Origin: Nanosyncoccus sp963544575
GTDB lineage: Bacteria; Patescibacteriota; Saccharimonadia; Saccharimonadales; Saccharimonadaceae
Direction: 5' to 3'
NCBI GenBank assembly: GCA_963544575.1
Contig: CAUUFZ010000003.1
Location: 62,001 to 126,000, forward strand
Length of the DNA: 64,000 nucleotides
Notes under the pieces: generated by a model
What the model saw: only the letters and a program-made list of their open reading frames with translations
What the model was told of the DNA's origin: nothing
Databases searched by the model: none
Translations under genes and position numbers: made by a program
In this document: in pieces, positions 26,289-34,448 of the stretch
Position numbering within the stretch: the first letter of the stretch is position 1
How the letters are laid out: every line of letters starts with the position of its first letter

Positions 26289-26974
26289 TAAAGATTGCCC
26301 TGGTCGACTGGGCGACTATGAGCTTTGCGCCATTCAGCAATTTTGGCGTGATGACCAGAAAGCAAAACCTCCGGGACCTGCATGCCACGAAAATCGGCTG
26401 GCTTAGTATATTGCGGATATTCGATGGTATTCTCTTCAGAAAAACTCTCAATAATAGCAGAATTTTCACCACCAAGCACTCCTGGAAGCAGACGCACGAT
26501 GCTATCAATCACGATTAGCGCCGGCAATTCACCACCAGTCAAGACAAAATGACCGAGCGAAATCTTGTAATCAACGATAGTTAGAATACGTTCATCATAG
26601 CCTTCATAATGTGGACAAAGAATGATATAGTGATTTTCTTCATCACGGTTAATGCGTTCGACGAAATTACGCACAATTCCCTGATGCCAGGTTTGACCGG
26701 CTGGAGTCGGTAGGATAACTTTAGCGTTCGGACTGTTTTTCTTCACACTTTCAATGGCATTGAAGACTGGTTCACACATTAAGAGCATACCATCACCGCC
26801 ACCGTAAGGGGTATCGTCGACAGATTTATGCGCACCGAGACCAAATTCACGCAAATCCACAAAATCAAACTCGGCGATACCCTTTTCCTTAGCTTTCCAC
26901 ATCATAGAAGCATTCAAATAGGGACCAAGCGCATCGGAAAATAACGAAATAATGGTGAATTTAACCTTAGACAT
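26288..26974 (-). CDS. trmD: tRNA (guanine37-N1)-methyltransferase
   Basis: The 228-residue enzyme makes m1G37 in tRNAs reading CNN codons, including tRNA-Leu, and prevents frameshifting. The trefoil-knot SAM site is clear: YGGGDGMLLM, CPHYEGYDERI, YKISLGHFVLTGGELPALIVID (quoted in part), LPGVLGG and VPEVLLSGHH. The ATG at 26974 (MSKVKFTIISLF) is preferred to one 18 bases upstream because it gives the normal family N-terminus. It also lies 6 bases after a TG-T-TATAAT box, a leaderless start. First gene of the trmD-recG-(23393)-rsmD run. Confidence 0.95.
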   Translation of the reverse strand: MSKVKFTIISLFSDALGPYLNASMMWKAKEKGIAEFDFVDLREFGLGAHKSVDDTPYGGGDGMLLMCEPVFNAIESVKKNSPNAKVILPTPAGQTWHQGIVRNFVERINRDEENHYIILCPHYEGYDERILTIVDYKISLGHFVLTGGELPALIVIDSIVRLLPGVLGGENSAIIESFSEENTIEYPQYTKPADFRGMQVPEVLLSGHHAKIAEWRKAHSRPVDQGNL

Positions 26975-26980
26975 AAATCC

Positions 26981-26989
26981 ATTATAACA
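26981..26989 (-). promoter_or_regulatory. Leaderless promoter of trmD-recG
   Basis: The minus strand reads TGTTATAAT, 6 bases before the trmD ATG. The longer upstream start would overlap this box and so be outside the transcript. Confidence 0.6.
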
Positions 26990-27075
26990 CATTTACAAAT
27001 ATCAGTTTTCATGGCATAATATTAGTGTTGGGGCCGAAGATTCGGCTAGTTCTTTCACAGAAAGGTTGGTGTAAA

Positions 27076-27699
27076 ATGTCAGGGACAAAACGACAAATTA
27101 AAGAATTGCAAGATAAGGTAAAATTTCAGAGGGATGAGTTAGAACCACGTCGGGCGGAATTAGAAAAAATACTAAGAACTGCCCACCAGAATTTGAGGAA
27201 TGCGGAAGAAGCGGAGCGAACCTGTTTTTCCGCTCTGCTAGAATTGAAGAAGCAAAATCGAGAATTTATGCAAGAAAAATTGATGGAACAGCTGGATTAT
27301 CAGCAGCGTTCCGATCAGATTGAAGATGAAATCTCGATGTTGACTAGGAGGCTCAAATTTATTGATTCAACGATAGTTTTTCGAAACAAGTATGAATTCA
27401 GCAGGGTTGACGCACTAAAAACTGAACGAGAGACGTTGGTTAATAAGATTGATGCGCTTAAAGAGGAGAAAAATAACCTTGACGCCGGACATGAAAGAGA
27501 GATGATGAAGTATCGGGTTTCTCCAGAGTGTGATTTATCCAAAAAGTATCTGGATCTGATTGAGGTAACCAATGGAGCTTCGAAAAGATTTCATGAGGTA
27601 CTAGATGAAATAGAAGCATTGAGGTATACTTTTAACGCTCTAAATAATGCATTTTCAGAATTGGATAAAGTATTTGAATTAGGGGTTGCTGATTTTTAA
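27076..27699 (+). CDS. Coiled-coil protein 1 of a tandem pair
   Basis: The 207-residue protein is almost entirely charged helix with heptad character (KELQDKVKFQRDELEPRRAEL). It has no signal peptide or membrane segment. The ATG at 27076 is chosen because AGAAAGGTTGGTG lies directly upstream. The same element precedes the coiled-coil gene at 15038 and, with one change, the next gene. A hairpin GCCGAA-ga-TTCGGC lies in the leader. LEPRR near residue 25 is shared with the next protein. Function unknown; an SMC-like or scaffold role is only a guess. Confidence 0.7.
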   Translation: MSGTKRQIKELQDKVKFQRDELEPRRAELEKILRTAHQNLRNAEEAERTCFSALLELKKQNREFMQEKLMEQLDYQQRSDQIEDEISMLTRRLKFIDSTIVFRNKYEFSRVDALKTERETLVNKIDALKEEKNNLDAGHEREMMKYRVSPECDLSKKYLDLIEVTNGASKRFHEVLDEIEALRYTFNALNNAFSELDKVFELGVADF

Positions 27700-27762
27700 G
27701 TCTTTAGTCAGTCAAACACGAAAACATGGGCAAATTGTATGATTTTTAGAAAGGTGGGTACT

Positions 27763-28515
27763 ATGAATCAAAAACATATCGGTTTTAAAAACACAAATTG
27801 CAATATGGGAATTAAAGAGCTGGAAGCTCGTGAAAATGCCTTGCAGGAAGAAATGGAGCCGAGGCGGAATGCATGTCTGGAGGCTTCACAGAAATTCAAT
27901 GCGCTCATGGAGGATTACCAAAATTTGTCCTCTAAGATTAGCTTCCTGACGGAGGAACAGTCAAAGGTGCGCGAAGAGGTTAATCGTATGTCAGACAAGG
28001 CATCTAATAACGGTTTTTACAATCCACAGCATCTAGAAATGTTACTAGAATCGAATGGTGCTGCCAAAGCCATGAACGAAAACCTCAAGGAAGAAAACGT
28101 ATTTCTGACTGATCTGGTTAAATATCTAAGAGATGACCTAGGCGTGATTAGCACGCCTGGTCCAACCGGAGAGATTAGTCCGTGTTCAAAAATTTTGAAT
28201 GAGCTGGAGGCGCGACTCAGCAAAAATCTATCTAATCAATCTGAATTGGTGATAGACCGGATGAATGTGGAAGCGGAAATTTACGAAGAGCGGCAAAAAC
28301 CGCGATACGAGGAACTTAATCAGCTAAAGCGGACTCTTGCTCTTTTCGACGCGAACATGGAAGATTACCGGGAAAAGCATGCCGAATTGACGCAAGCTAA
28401 AGATAAAGCGGAGGTTGAGCTTAATAAGGCGCAGCAGGCGCTAAGTGATTTGATCGATGAAGAAAAATCTGTTGGCAAATCACTGAAGAAGCTTCGCGCG
28501 GCTGAAAACTCTTAA
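27763..28515 (+). CDS. Coiled-coil protein 2 of a tandem pair
   Basis: The 250-residue protein is predicted to be two long coiled-coil arms broken near residues 125-150 by a Pro/Gly segment (GVISTPGPTGEISPCSK), so it may fold back on itself. ELEARENALQEEMEPRR near the start parallels the same region of the preceding protein. The ATG at 27763 follows AGAAAGGTGGGT; the upstream in-frame start at 27739 would include that ribosome-binding site in the coding sequence. Function unknown. The pair ends at its own terminator. Confidence 0.7.
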   Translation: MNQKHIGFKNTNCNMGIKELEARENALQEEMEPRRNACLEASQKFNALMEDYQNLSSKISFLTEEQSKVREEVNRMSDKASNNGFYNPQHLEMLLESNGAAKAMNENLKEENVFLTDLVKYLRDDLGVISTPGPTGEISPCSKILNELEARLSKNLSNQSELVIDRMNVEAEIYEERQKPRYEELNQLKRTLALFDANMEDYREKHAELTQAKDKAEVELNKAQQALSDLIDEEKSVGKSLKKLRAAENS

Positions 28516-28549
28516 GTTGACTCGTTTCAACACTAACTAATCTATTTTT

Positions 28550-28577
28550 AAAAGGTCAGCTTTTGCTGGCCTTTTTC
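28550..28577 (+). terminator. Terminator of the coiled-coil pair
   Basis: The stem AAAGGtCAGC / GCTGgCCTTT is followed by TTTTT. Confidence 0.85.
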
Positions 28578-28687
28578 AGATTCAGAAAAAACAACTACTG
28601 CCGTCCTTTTTGTAATCCAAAATCCAACTACCGTAACGGTAATTTTTGCAATTTTCGCGCGGGTGACTAAATTCTTATGTTTTTCTC
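28578..28687. other. Intergenic stretch with one hairpin
   Basis: It holds a short hairpin ACCG-taa-CGGT followed by TTTTT on the plus strand, possibly a back-up terminator. No gene is seen. Confidence 0.35.
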
Positions 28688-28716
28688 TTGACATTAGAGA
28701 GCGTAACCGATATGAT
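28688..28716 (+). promoter_or_regulatory. Consensus promoter of the ncRNA candidate
   Basis: TTGACA (28688-28693), a 17-base spacer and TATGAT (28711-28716). No reading frame of note follows. Confidence 0.7.
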
Positions 28717-28722
28717 AAACAT

Positions 28723-28866
28723 AAGCTGATACGCTTCACAGGGTTCCATTATGCAATTAGTGGAGTGTGGAGATTTCATTAAAAACAAAAATACGGATTA
28801 AAACAAACCAATGTGCCCTAGGGTGGGCGCGCATCAGCAAAAATATCCTCAAAAGAGGATATTTTT
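28723..28866 (+). ncRNA. Structured ncRNA candidate of about 144 nt, family unknown
   Basis: A consensus promoter starts it and a strong terminator ends it, with no coding potential between. The first and last parts pair: GCTGATaCGC (28725-28734) with GCGcATCAGC (28829-28838). Inside are a hairpin TTCCATTA / TAGTGGAG with flanking CACA / TGTG, an A-rich single-stranded linker of about 40 bases and a GCCC / GGGC hairpin, giving a three-way junction. It lacks the SRP apical motif and is too short for RNase P RNA or tmRNA. 6S RNA does not fit well either. Confidence 0.6.
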
Positions 28867-28868
28867 CT
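28841..28868. terminator. Bidirectional terminator shared by the ncRNA and obgE
   Basis: The stem AAATATCCTC / GAGGATATTT closes an AAAA loop and has A and T runs on either side. Confidence 0.88.
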
Positions 28869-28933
28869 TGGGTTTAAGATATGGTGACTACTTTGAGTCC
28901 ATGACCGACAGATTAAGCGGCCATATTATTTTC

Positions 28934-30262
28934 TTAGTAATCCTCTACGAGAGTAAAACGCTTGCCGGAAATTTCAATAATCGAGTCGGCTTTGGCGCCA
29001 CGAGTAGTAAGTTCAGCACGGATGCCAAGTTTTTTCATAATATCACGTAAACGGTTGACCGAAGCGTAATTCGAGAGATCGGTGCGACGAGCGAATTTTT
29101 CAATCTTTTCGCCAGTGACATGATAAACACCTTTTTCATCCTGAGTGACCTGCCAAGCTTTTTTCAGTTCATGATGACTGAGCGAGATGGTAGGAAGATT
29201 TTCCATATCGGGAGAAATAATGGCAGTCTTAAATTCAATCGGGGTGGAGCCGATTTGCTCGGCGGCAATTTTCTGTTGTTTCTGGTTTTCTTTGACTGCA
29301 GCAAGCAGGGCGCGAAGCAAATCATCGAGATTCTTCTTGGCCACGGAAGAAATGGCAAAAATTTTAGCTTCGGGATTTTTTTCAAGAATGGCCTGTTTTT
29401 GCATTTCGATAATTTCATCATCTAAACCTTCACATTTAGTCAGGGCGACGATTTCAGTGCGAGATTTGAGATCAGAGTATTTTTCCAATTCACCACGGAT
29501 CGTAGCGTAAGCTTGACCGGCATCATCCTGATAAGCATCGATCAAGTGAAGTAAAACAGCGGTGCGATCAACGTGGCGCAAGAAGTCATGGCCGAGACCG
29601 CGACCGTCGCTGGCGCCTTCGATTAGACCTGGAATATCAGCAATTAAAAGATCATGGCGATCAATGGTAGCCACGCCGAGATTAGGTGTAAGAGTAGTAA
29701 AGGCGTAATCAGCAATTTCTGGCTTGGCATTAGTCACGCTGGCCAGAAAAGTGGACTTACCGGCATTCGGTAAACCTACGAGCCCCACATCAGCAAGCAG
29801 CTTGAGCTCAATTTCTGCCTCAAAAGCTTCGCCTGGTTCACCGACTTCAGCAATCACTGGAGTTTGACGCACACTGGATTTAAAGTGGGCATTGCCAAAA
29901 CCGCCATCGCCGCCCTTAGCAATCACAGCTTGCATGCCGTCTTCGGTGAGATCAGCGATAACCTTATCATCACGCTTCACGACGGTACCAACCGGAACCT
30001 CGACAATGAGATTCTTACCCGAGCGACCATTGCTACGCGTACCAGAACCATTGCCACCATCTGGTGCAGTGAGAATTGGATTAAAACGAAAATCAATCAG
30101 AGTATTCGTGTCTTTATCGGCCTGAAAAATAATCGATCCGCCTTTACCACCATTGCCGCCATCTGGGCCACCCTTATTGATGTAAATTTCACGGCGAAAA
30201 GAGACGGCACCATCGCCACCTTTTCCAGCCTTCAAACTCACTTTTGCCGTATCACAGAACAT
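28934..30262 (-). CDS. obgE: GTPase Obg/CgtA, ribosome assembly
   Basis: The 442-residue GTPase assists 50S maturation and links it to stress control. The glycine-rich Obg fold is at the N-terminus (AGKGGDGAVSFRREIYINKG, GGNGGKGGS), then the G domain with GLPNAGKSTFL, TTLTPNLG and DIPGLIEGASDGRGLGHDFLRH (quoted in part), and the C-terminal OCT domain ending RGAKADSIIEISGKRFTLVEDY (in part). The length is normal. An AT-rich -10 lies 9 bases before the ATG. Confidence 0.96.
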   Translation of the reverse strand: MFCDTAKVSLKAGKGGDGAVSFRREIYINKGGPDGGNGGKGGSIIFQADKDTNTLIDFRFNPILTAPDGGNGSGTRSNGRSGKNLIVEVPVGTVVKRDDKVIADLTEDGMQAVIAKGGDGGFGNAHFKSSVRQTPVIAEVGEPGEAFEAEIELKLLADVGLVGLPNAGKSTFLASVTNAKPEIADYAFTTLTPNLGVATIDRHDLLIADIPGLIEGASDGRGLGHDFLRHVDRTAVLLHLIDAYQDDAGQAYATIRGELEKYSDLKSRTEIVALTKCEGLDDEIIEMQKQAILEKNPEAKIFAISSVAKKNLDDLLRALLAAVKENQKQQKIAAEQIGSTPIEFKTAIISPDMENLPTISLSHHELKKAWQVTQDEKGVYHVTGEKIEKFARRTDLSNYASVNRLRDIMKKLGIRAELTTRGAKADSIIEISGKRFTLVEDY

Positions 30263-30318
30263 ATTAGAAATATTTTAATATATTTTGGCGGAAAAATACA
30301 GCATAAGGGAAATGAATA

Positions 30319-32040
30319 TTATGGTTTTCTGGTGAAAAGCCCTGGGACGCCTGGACGATCAATCTTCAAAAGATTACGAAACTCAACTGCCGTGTTTGCA
30401 ATGGTCGTGCCATTACCGCCAACTAATTGATTTCGCATATGAAAAATATCGATATTGGCAAGAGTATCGGTGTTTTGATAGGCGAATGCGGTGGTCGTTT
30501 CAAAATCCGAGCTAACGTAAATCTTTTTCAATCTATTGGAGTTAAAAGTTAAAAACATAGCCCTAAAAGATTTTACTTTCGGGGTGCGAAAACTACTTAA
30601 ATCTAATTCCTCTACATTATCAGTAAAAGCGAACATACCGTTCATATTTTCAACATTTTCTGTATCGAAATTTGAAATATTAATACTAGTAAGACCAACG
30701 CAGCCATTGAACATACCATCCATAAGAGTGACTTTCCTAGTATCAAAATTAGAGAGATCGATAGACGATAAGGCATACATACCAAAGAACATATCTTCCA
30801 TATTTGTAACATTTTGCGTGTTAAAATGTCTGAGATCCAAGGTCTGAAGATTATGATCTTGAAAAAACATAAAGCTCATATCTGTCACGTTCGAAGTATC
30901 AAACGTAGCCGGTAAATGTAGTTGTTTTAATTTATGCATACCAGAAAACATATACCTCATATTTGTCACATTGCCTGTACTAAAATTCGAAACATTGATA
31001 TTTTCAATATTCACCATACCGTAGAATAATCCTTCCATATTGGTTACTTTCGAAGTATCGAAAGAGCTAATATTTAAATTCGTTAAATTCGACATTCCGT
31101 AGAACATTTTGTCCATATTAGTTAAATTTTGCGTATTAAAGTTCGAGAGATCTAGCGAAGTCAGTTTTTCGTCACCAAAAAACATATTCCCCATGCCTTT
31201 TACATTAGAGGTATCAAAACTAGCTACATCTAGCGAAGCTAAATTTACCAAATTATAGAACATGGCATTACTATCTTCGTTCAAGATAATCTTCTCTGGT
31301 TCCGTATAATAATGCACAGTTTTCGTAGCCGAATCGTACCAAGCTTTAATTTCATAATCTGAATTAGCTTCATCTTCAAGACTAACTATATTTGTTCCAA
31401 TGTTAGGCGCCGTAGTACTTCGCATAATTCGTTCGATTTTATTGCCACTCGACTCAAAAGTTTTTAGTTTCGTATTAAAATTAATACCGGTCGTCATCAG
31501 TGCACGCATCCGATAGGGATTCGAGACGAAAGATAAGATTAGTTTATTAGTGTAGTTCCCTGATTCTAAATTATCCGCTAGCTTCATACCAATACTTAGT
31601 TGGTTCGATTCACTGCCGTTAGTCTTCCCTGCGGTTTGTAAAATTTGCGCTGGACTAGACAAAGCTGGAATTGGCGCATAGCTCGTTGAAGTGCCGAACT
31701 TATAGCCCCAGGTATTATTCGAAAGGTTACTTAGAGATGAGACTGCATTAATTGACTCAATTTTTGCGCCCGTAGTAGAGCTGGCATTGGTTAGCGCCGT
31801 ATTTTCCGATTCGGCACTCAGTGTCGCAGTATAGCCCGTACGATTATTGGTGTTCACGGTGAAATTTAGTGGAATTTCGGTGGTTTTATCTGTAGAGTTT
31901 ATTACTTGATTGCCATTCACCTGCAGATTTGCTTGGTCTACTGATGCCGAAAGGGTTGGAGTGTATAAAGCAAAAGTATTATCGCTAAAAACTAAATTAG
32001 AAAAAGAAATTAGACCTAAAAATAATCCGAGAAATTTCAA
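30319..32040 (-). CDS. BspA-like repeat surface protein, predicted phase-OFF
   Basis: The reading frame of 573 residues begins only at a TTG inside the signal sequence (KFLGLFLGLISFSNLVFS). A beta-rich N-terminal domain (about 25-190) is followed by nine DUF285-type units of about 24 residues (SNFDTxxVTNMxxMF) and the family end RPGVPGLFTRKP. The true start is probably the ATG at 32101. From there the frame reads MISQKSQVQTPH, then a G10 tract, then a stop after two Val. With nine G it would run on as WFRREL into the annotated frame and match the paralogue at 34392. The gene is thus one base out of frame in this clone. A surface-adhesin role is known for the family. Confidence 0.85.
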   Translation of the reverse strand: MKFLGLFLGLISFSNLVFSDNTFALYTPTLSASVDQANLQVNGNQVINSTDKTTEIPLNFTVNTNNRTGYTATLSAESENTALTNASSTTGAKIESINAVSSLSNLSNNTWGYKFGTSTSYAPIPALSSPAQILQTAGKTNGSESNQLSIGMKLADNLESGNYTNKLILSFVSNPYRMRALMTTGINFNTKLKTFESSGNKIERIMRSTTAPNIGTNIVSLEDEANSDYEIKAWYDSATKTVHYYTEPEKIILNEDSNAMFYNLVNLASLDVASFDTSNVKGMGNMFFGDEKLTSLDLSNFNTQNLTNMDKMFYGMSNLTNLNISSFDTSKVTNMEGLFYGMVNIENINVSNFSTGNVTNMRYMFSGMHKLKQLHLPATFDTSNVTDMSFMFFQDHNLQTLDLRHFNTQNVTNMEDMFFGMYALSSIDLSNFDTRKVTLMDGMFNGCVGLTSINISNFDTENVENMNGMFAFTDNVEELDLSSFRTPKVKSFRAMFLTFNSNRLKKIYVSSDFETTTAFAYQNTDTLANIDIFHMRNQLVGGNGTTIANTAVEFRNLLKIDRPGVPGLFTRKP

Positions 32041-32048
32041 TTCCCGTC

Positions 32049-32101
32049 TAAACCACCCCCCCCCCGTGAGGTGTCTGCACCTGTGATTTTTGGCTAATCA
32101 T
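32049..32101 (-). other. Out-of-frame 5' end of the phase-variable adhesin gene
   Basis: From the ATG at 32101 the strand encodes 17 residues and stops at 32048-32050 because of the ten-G tract. This segment aligns with the first residues of the paralogue at 34392: QKxQxQxxHxxxWFxxxLKxxGLFL once one G is removed. A -10 TAAAAT with a TG two bases before it ends 7 bases before the ATG. Confidence 0.75.
32056..32065 (-). repeat. G10 homopolymer in the adhesin coding sequence
   Basis: Ten C on the plus strand, ten G in the sense of the gene. The paralogue at 34392 has GAGGA at this position. A change to 9 or 12 G opens the complete reading frame. Confidence 0.88.
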
Positions 32102-32140
32102 ATTTAATATTTTAACATAAACGTGATGGACTTTTGTAAA

Positions 32141-32221
32141 AAGAATGTCGTCTTGCCTTTTGAGGACATAGGCTTGGGCAAGCGCCCTTGAGCGGTCCGA
32201 TAAAAGGCATGCGACATTCTT
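32141..32221 (-). terminator. Long hairpin at the 3' end of the adhesin gene at 32224
   Basis: Outer arms AAGAATGTCG-xx-GCCTTTT (about 18 pairs) enclose a second hairpin (GCTTG-gg-CAAGC). On the minus strand the far arm runs into TTTTT, and the structure starts three bases after the stop codon. It is far larger than the other terminators here and may be a structured 3' UTR or a small inverted-repeat element used as a terminator. Confidence 0.65.
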
Positions 32222-32223
32222 CC

Positions 32224-34392
32224 CTAAGGTTTTCTAGCGAAGTAACCTTGTACCCCAGGACGGTCCACGCGGAGCCAGGATTTATCGGCAGTTAATGGAT
32301 CCGAGAGGAAGGAGCCGTTTCCACCACGGAGCTTCTTGCGGTTTTTAAACATTTCTGTAAATCTTGCAAGATTAGCAGTATCAAAATCATTATTTACATA
32401 AATCTTCTCTAGCTTATCCTTAAGTTTATCTCCATCTTGAAGATAAAATAGATATCTCGCATTCGTCACATTAGAAGTATTGAAATTTGAGAGATCGAGG
32501 GTAACGAGATTAGACATGTCAGCAAACATAGCACTCATATCCATCACCTTAGAGGTGTCAAAATTAGAGAGGTTAAGGGTGGTGAGACTAGACATACCGT
32601 AAAACATAGAGCCCATATTTGTCACCTTAGAGGTATCAAAATTAGAGAGGTTAAGGGTGGTGAGGCTAGACATGCCATAAAACATACAGTCCATTTTCGT
32701 TACCTGAGAGGTGTCGAAACTGGAGAGGTTGAGAGTAGTGAGGTTAGACAGACTAGAAAGCATATGCCCCATATTTGTCACCTTAGAGGTATCAAAATTA
32801 GAGAGGTTAAGGGCGGTAAGGCTAGATACGCCATTAAACATAAAGTTCATTTTCGTTACCTGAGAGGTGTTGAAGCTGGAGAGATTAAGATTGGTAAGGC
32901 TGGACATGCCATCAAACATATACTCCATATCCGTCACCTTGGAGGTGTCAAAATTGGAGAGATTAAGAGTAGTAAGACTAGACACACCATTAAACATATG
33001 GCCCATATTCGTTACATTAGAAGTATCAAAATTGGAGAAATTAAGAGTGGTAAGGCTAGACATACCTAAAAACATAGAGCTCATATTTGTCACCTTGGAG
33101 GTGTCAAAATTGGAGAGATTAAGAGTAGTAAGGCTAGACAGGCCTTGAAACATGACGCTCATATTTGTCACCTTAGAGGTATCAAAATTAGAGAGGTTAA
33201 GGGTGGTGAGGCTAGACATGCCATAAAACATATATCTCATATTTGAGACCTGTGGGGTATGGAAGCTGGAAAGATCAAGAGTAACGAGGCTAGACATGTC
33301 ACGAAACATAGAGTCCATACTTGTCACCTTAGAGGTGTCGAAGCTGGAGAGATTAAGGCTAGTGAGGCTAGGCATACTAGAAAACATATAGAACATATTC
33401 GTCACCTTGGATGTGTCGAAGTTGGAGAGATTAAGGTTGGTAAGTTTAGACATGCCGGCAAACATAGTGCGCATATTCGTCACCTTGGATGTGTCGAAAT
33501 TAGAAAGGTCCATATCTAGAATATTATTTAGTTTTTCGTCAGGATCAACCCGAAAAAACATTCTACTACTATCTTTATTTAAATAAACCTTCTCTGGTTC
33601 AGTATAGTAATAGGCTATCTTATCTGTCGGATCTAACCAGAGCTTAATTTCATAATCGGAGTCCGCATCTTCAATATTTACTGCATTCATGGAAGTAGCT
33701 GGCGCCACGGCACTCTTTTTGAAATGTTCGATTTTATTGGTGGCGGTTTCGAGAGATCTTAATTTTCCATTAAAATTATCACCATACGTCATGATGGCGG
33801 TATAGTCATAATTATTGGTTAGGATTGAAAAGATTAACTTATTCGTATATCTGCCGCCTTCCAGATTATCACCTAATTTCAGACCAATTTTTATGTTATT
33901 CGTTTCACTGCCGTTAGTCTTTCCGGCTGTTTGTATGGCGTTCATTGGGGCAGTGAGTTTCGGAATTGGTGAAAAATTAGCACTAGTGCCAACCTTCACT
34001 CCCCAAGAATTGTTAGAAAAATCTCCTAGTAACCCTGCGGAAGAAATCGAATTGATTTTCGCACCAGTAGTAGAATCGTTATTTACTAGCGCCGTTTCAT
34101 CGGTCTCTGCGTTTAAAGTCGCCGTGTAGCCAGTTTTATTATTGGTATTGACCGTAAGATTTAAAGGAATTTCTGTAGTTTTATCCGTGCTACTAATTAC
34201 TTGGTTTCCATTGACTGAGGCCGCATTATTATCTATAGAAGCGGAAAGGGTTGGGGTGAATAAAGCGAACGTTTTATGACTAAAAACTAAATTAACGAAG
34301 GAGACTGAGGCCAGAAATAAACCAAAAATCTTTAATTTCCCATTAAACCACTCCTCGTGAAGTTTTTGTGATTGCACTTTTTGGCCTCCCAT
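32224..34392 (-). CDS. BspA-like repeat surface protein, 14 DUF285 units
   Basis: The protein has about 722 residues from the ATG at 34392 (MGGQK). The ATG at 34404 overlaps the -10 box and cannot be used. A signal/anchor segment (GLFLASVSFVNLVFS) leads into a beta-rich domain with LSASIDNNAASVNGNQVI and NNKTGYTATLNAETDETAL. Then come 14 near-identical 24-residue units (LTTLNLSNFDTSKVTNMxxMF) and the end RVDRPGVQGYFARKP. The units are also near-identical in DNA (72-base period), so copy number can change by recombination. No sorting signal or second membrane helix is seen. Attachment to a host cell is the known role of the family and inferred here. Confidence 0.9.
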   Translation of the reverse strand: MGGQKVQSQKLHEEWFNGKLKIFGLFLASVSFVNLVFSHKTFALFTPTLSASIDNNAASVNGNQVISSTDKTTEIPLNLTVNTNNKTGYTATLNAETDETALVNNDSTTGAKINSISSAGLLGDFSNNSWGVKVGTSANFSPIPKLTAPMNAIQTAGKTNGSETNNIKIGLKLGDNLEGGRYTNKLIFSILTNNYDYTAIMTYGDNFNGKLRSLETATNKIEHFKKSAVAPATSMNAVNIEDADSDYEIKLWLDPTDKIAYYYTEPEKVYLNKDSSRMFFRVDPDEKLNNILDMDLSNFDTSKVTNMRTMFAGMSKLTNLNLSNFDTSKVTNMFYMFSSMPSLTSLNLSSFDTSKVTSMDSMFRDMSSLVTLDLSSFHTPQVSNMRYMFYGMSSLTTLNLSNFDTSKVTNMSVMFQGLSSLTTLNLSNFDTSKVTNMSSMFLGMSSLTTLNFSNFDTSNVTNMGHMFNGVSSLTTLNLSNFDTSKVTDMEYMFDGMSSLTNLNLSSFNTSQVTKMNFMFNGVSSLTALNLSNFDTSKVTNMGHMLSSLSNLTTLNLSSFDTSQVTKMDCMFYGMSSLTTLNLSNFDTSKVTNMGSMFYGMSSLTTLNLSNFDTSKVMDMSAMFADMSNLVTLDLSNFNTSNVTNARYLFYLQDGDKLKDKLEKIYVNNDFDTANLARFTEMFKNRKKLRGGNGSFLSDPLTADKSWLRVDRPGVQGYFARKP
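32440..33520 (-). repeat. 72-bp coding tandem repeats, about 14 units
   Basis: The repeats encode the DUF285 units of the preceding entry. Many neighbouring units differ by only a few bases (for example GAGAGGTTAAGGGTGGTGAG on the plus strand recurs), which indicates recent expansion or gene conversion. Confidence 0.85.
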
Positions 34393-34398
34393 ATATAT

Positions 34399-34411
34399 AC
34401 TCATATTAGCA
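34399..34411 (-). promoter_or_regulatory. Promoter of the 14-repeat adhesin gene
   Basis: The minus strand reads TATGCTAATAT (extended -10), 10 bases before the ATG at 34392. The transcript leader would be no more than about 4 bases. Confidence 0.6.
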
Positions 34412-34448
34412 TAAACGTAATGTTTTTATAGTTTCTTAGTAATTAGAT

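Noticed and set aside
27025..27075. An N-terminal extension of the coiled-coil protein from a GTG at 27025
   Set aside because: It would place the promoter-proximal hairpin and the ribosome-binding site inside the coding sequence; the ATG at 27076 is better supported.
28548..28739. A 63-codon minus-strand reading frame
   Set aside because: It runs through a terminator and the ncRNA promoter, has no ribosome-binding site and no recognisable content.
28723..28866. SRP RNA, 6S RNA, tmRNA or RNase P RNA
   Set aside because: The SRP apical motif is missing, the single large open bubble of 6S RNA is not formed, and the length is too short for the other two.
32440..33520. Regular repeats that could look like a CRISPR array
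   Set aside because: The period is 72 bases with no unique spacers, and it is an open reading frame of DUF285 units.
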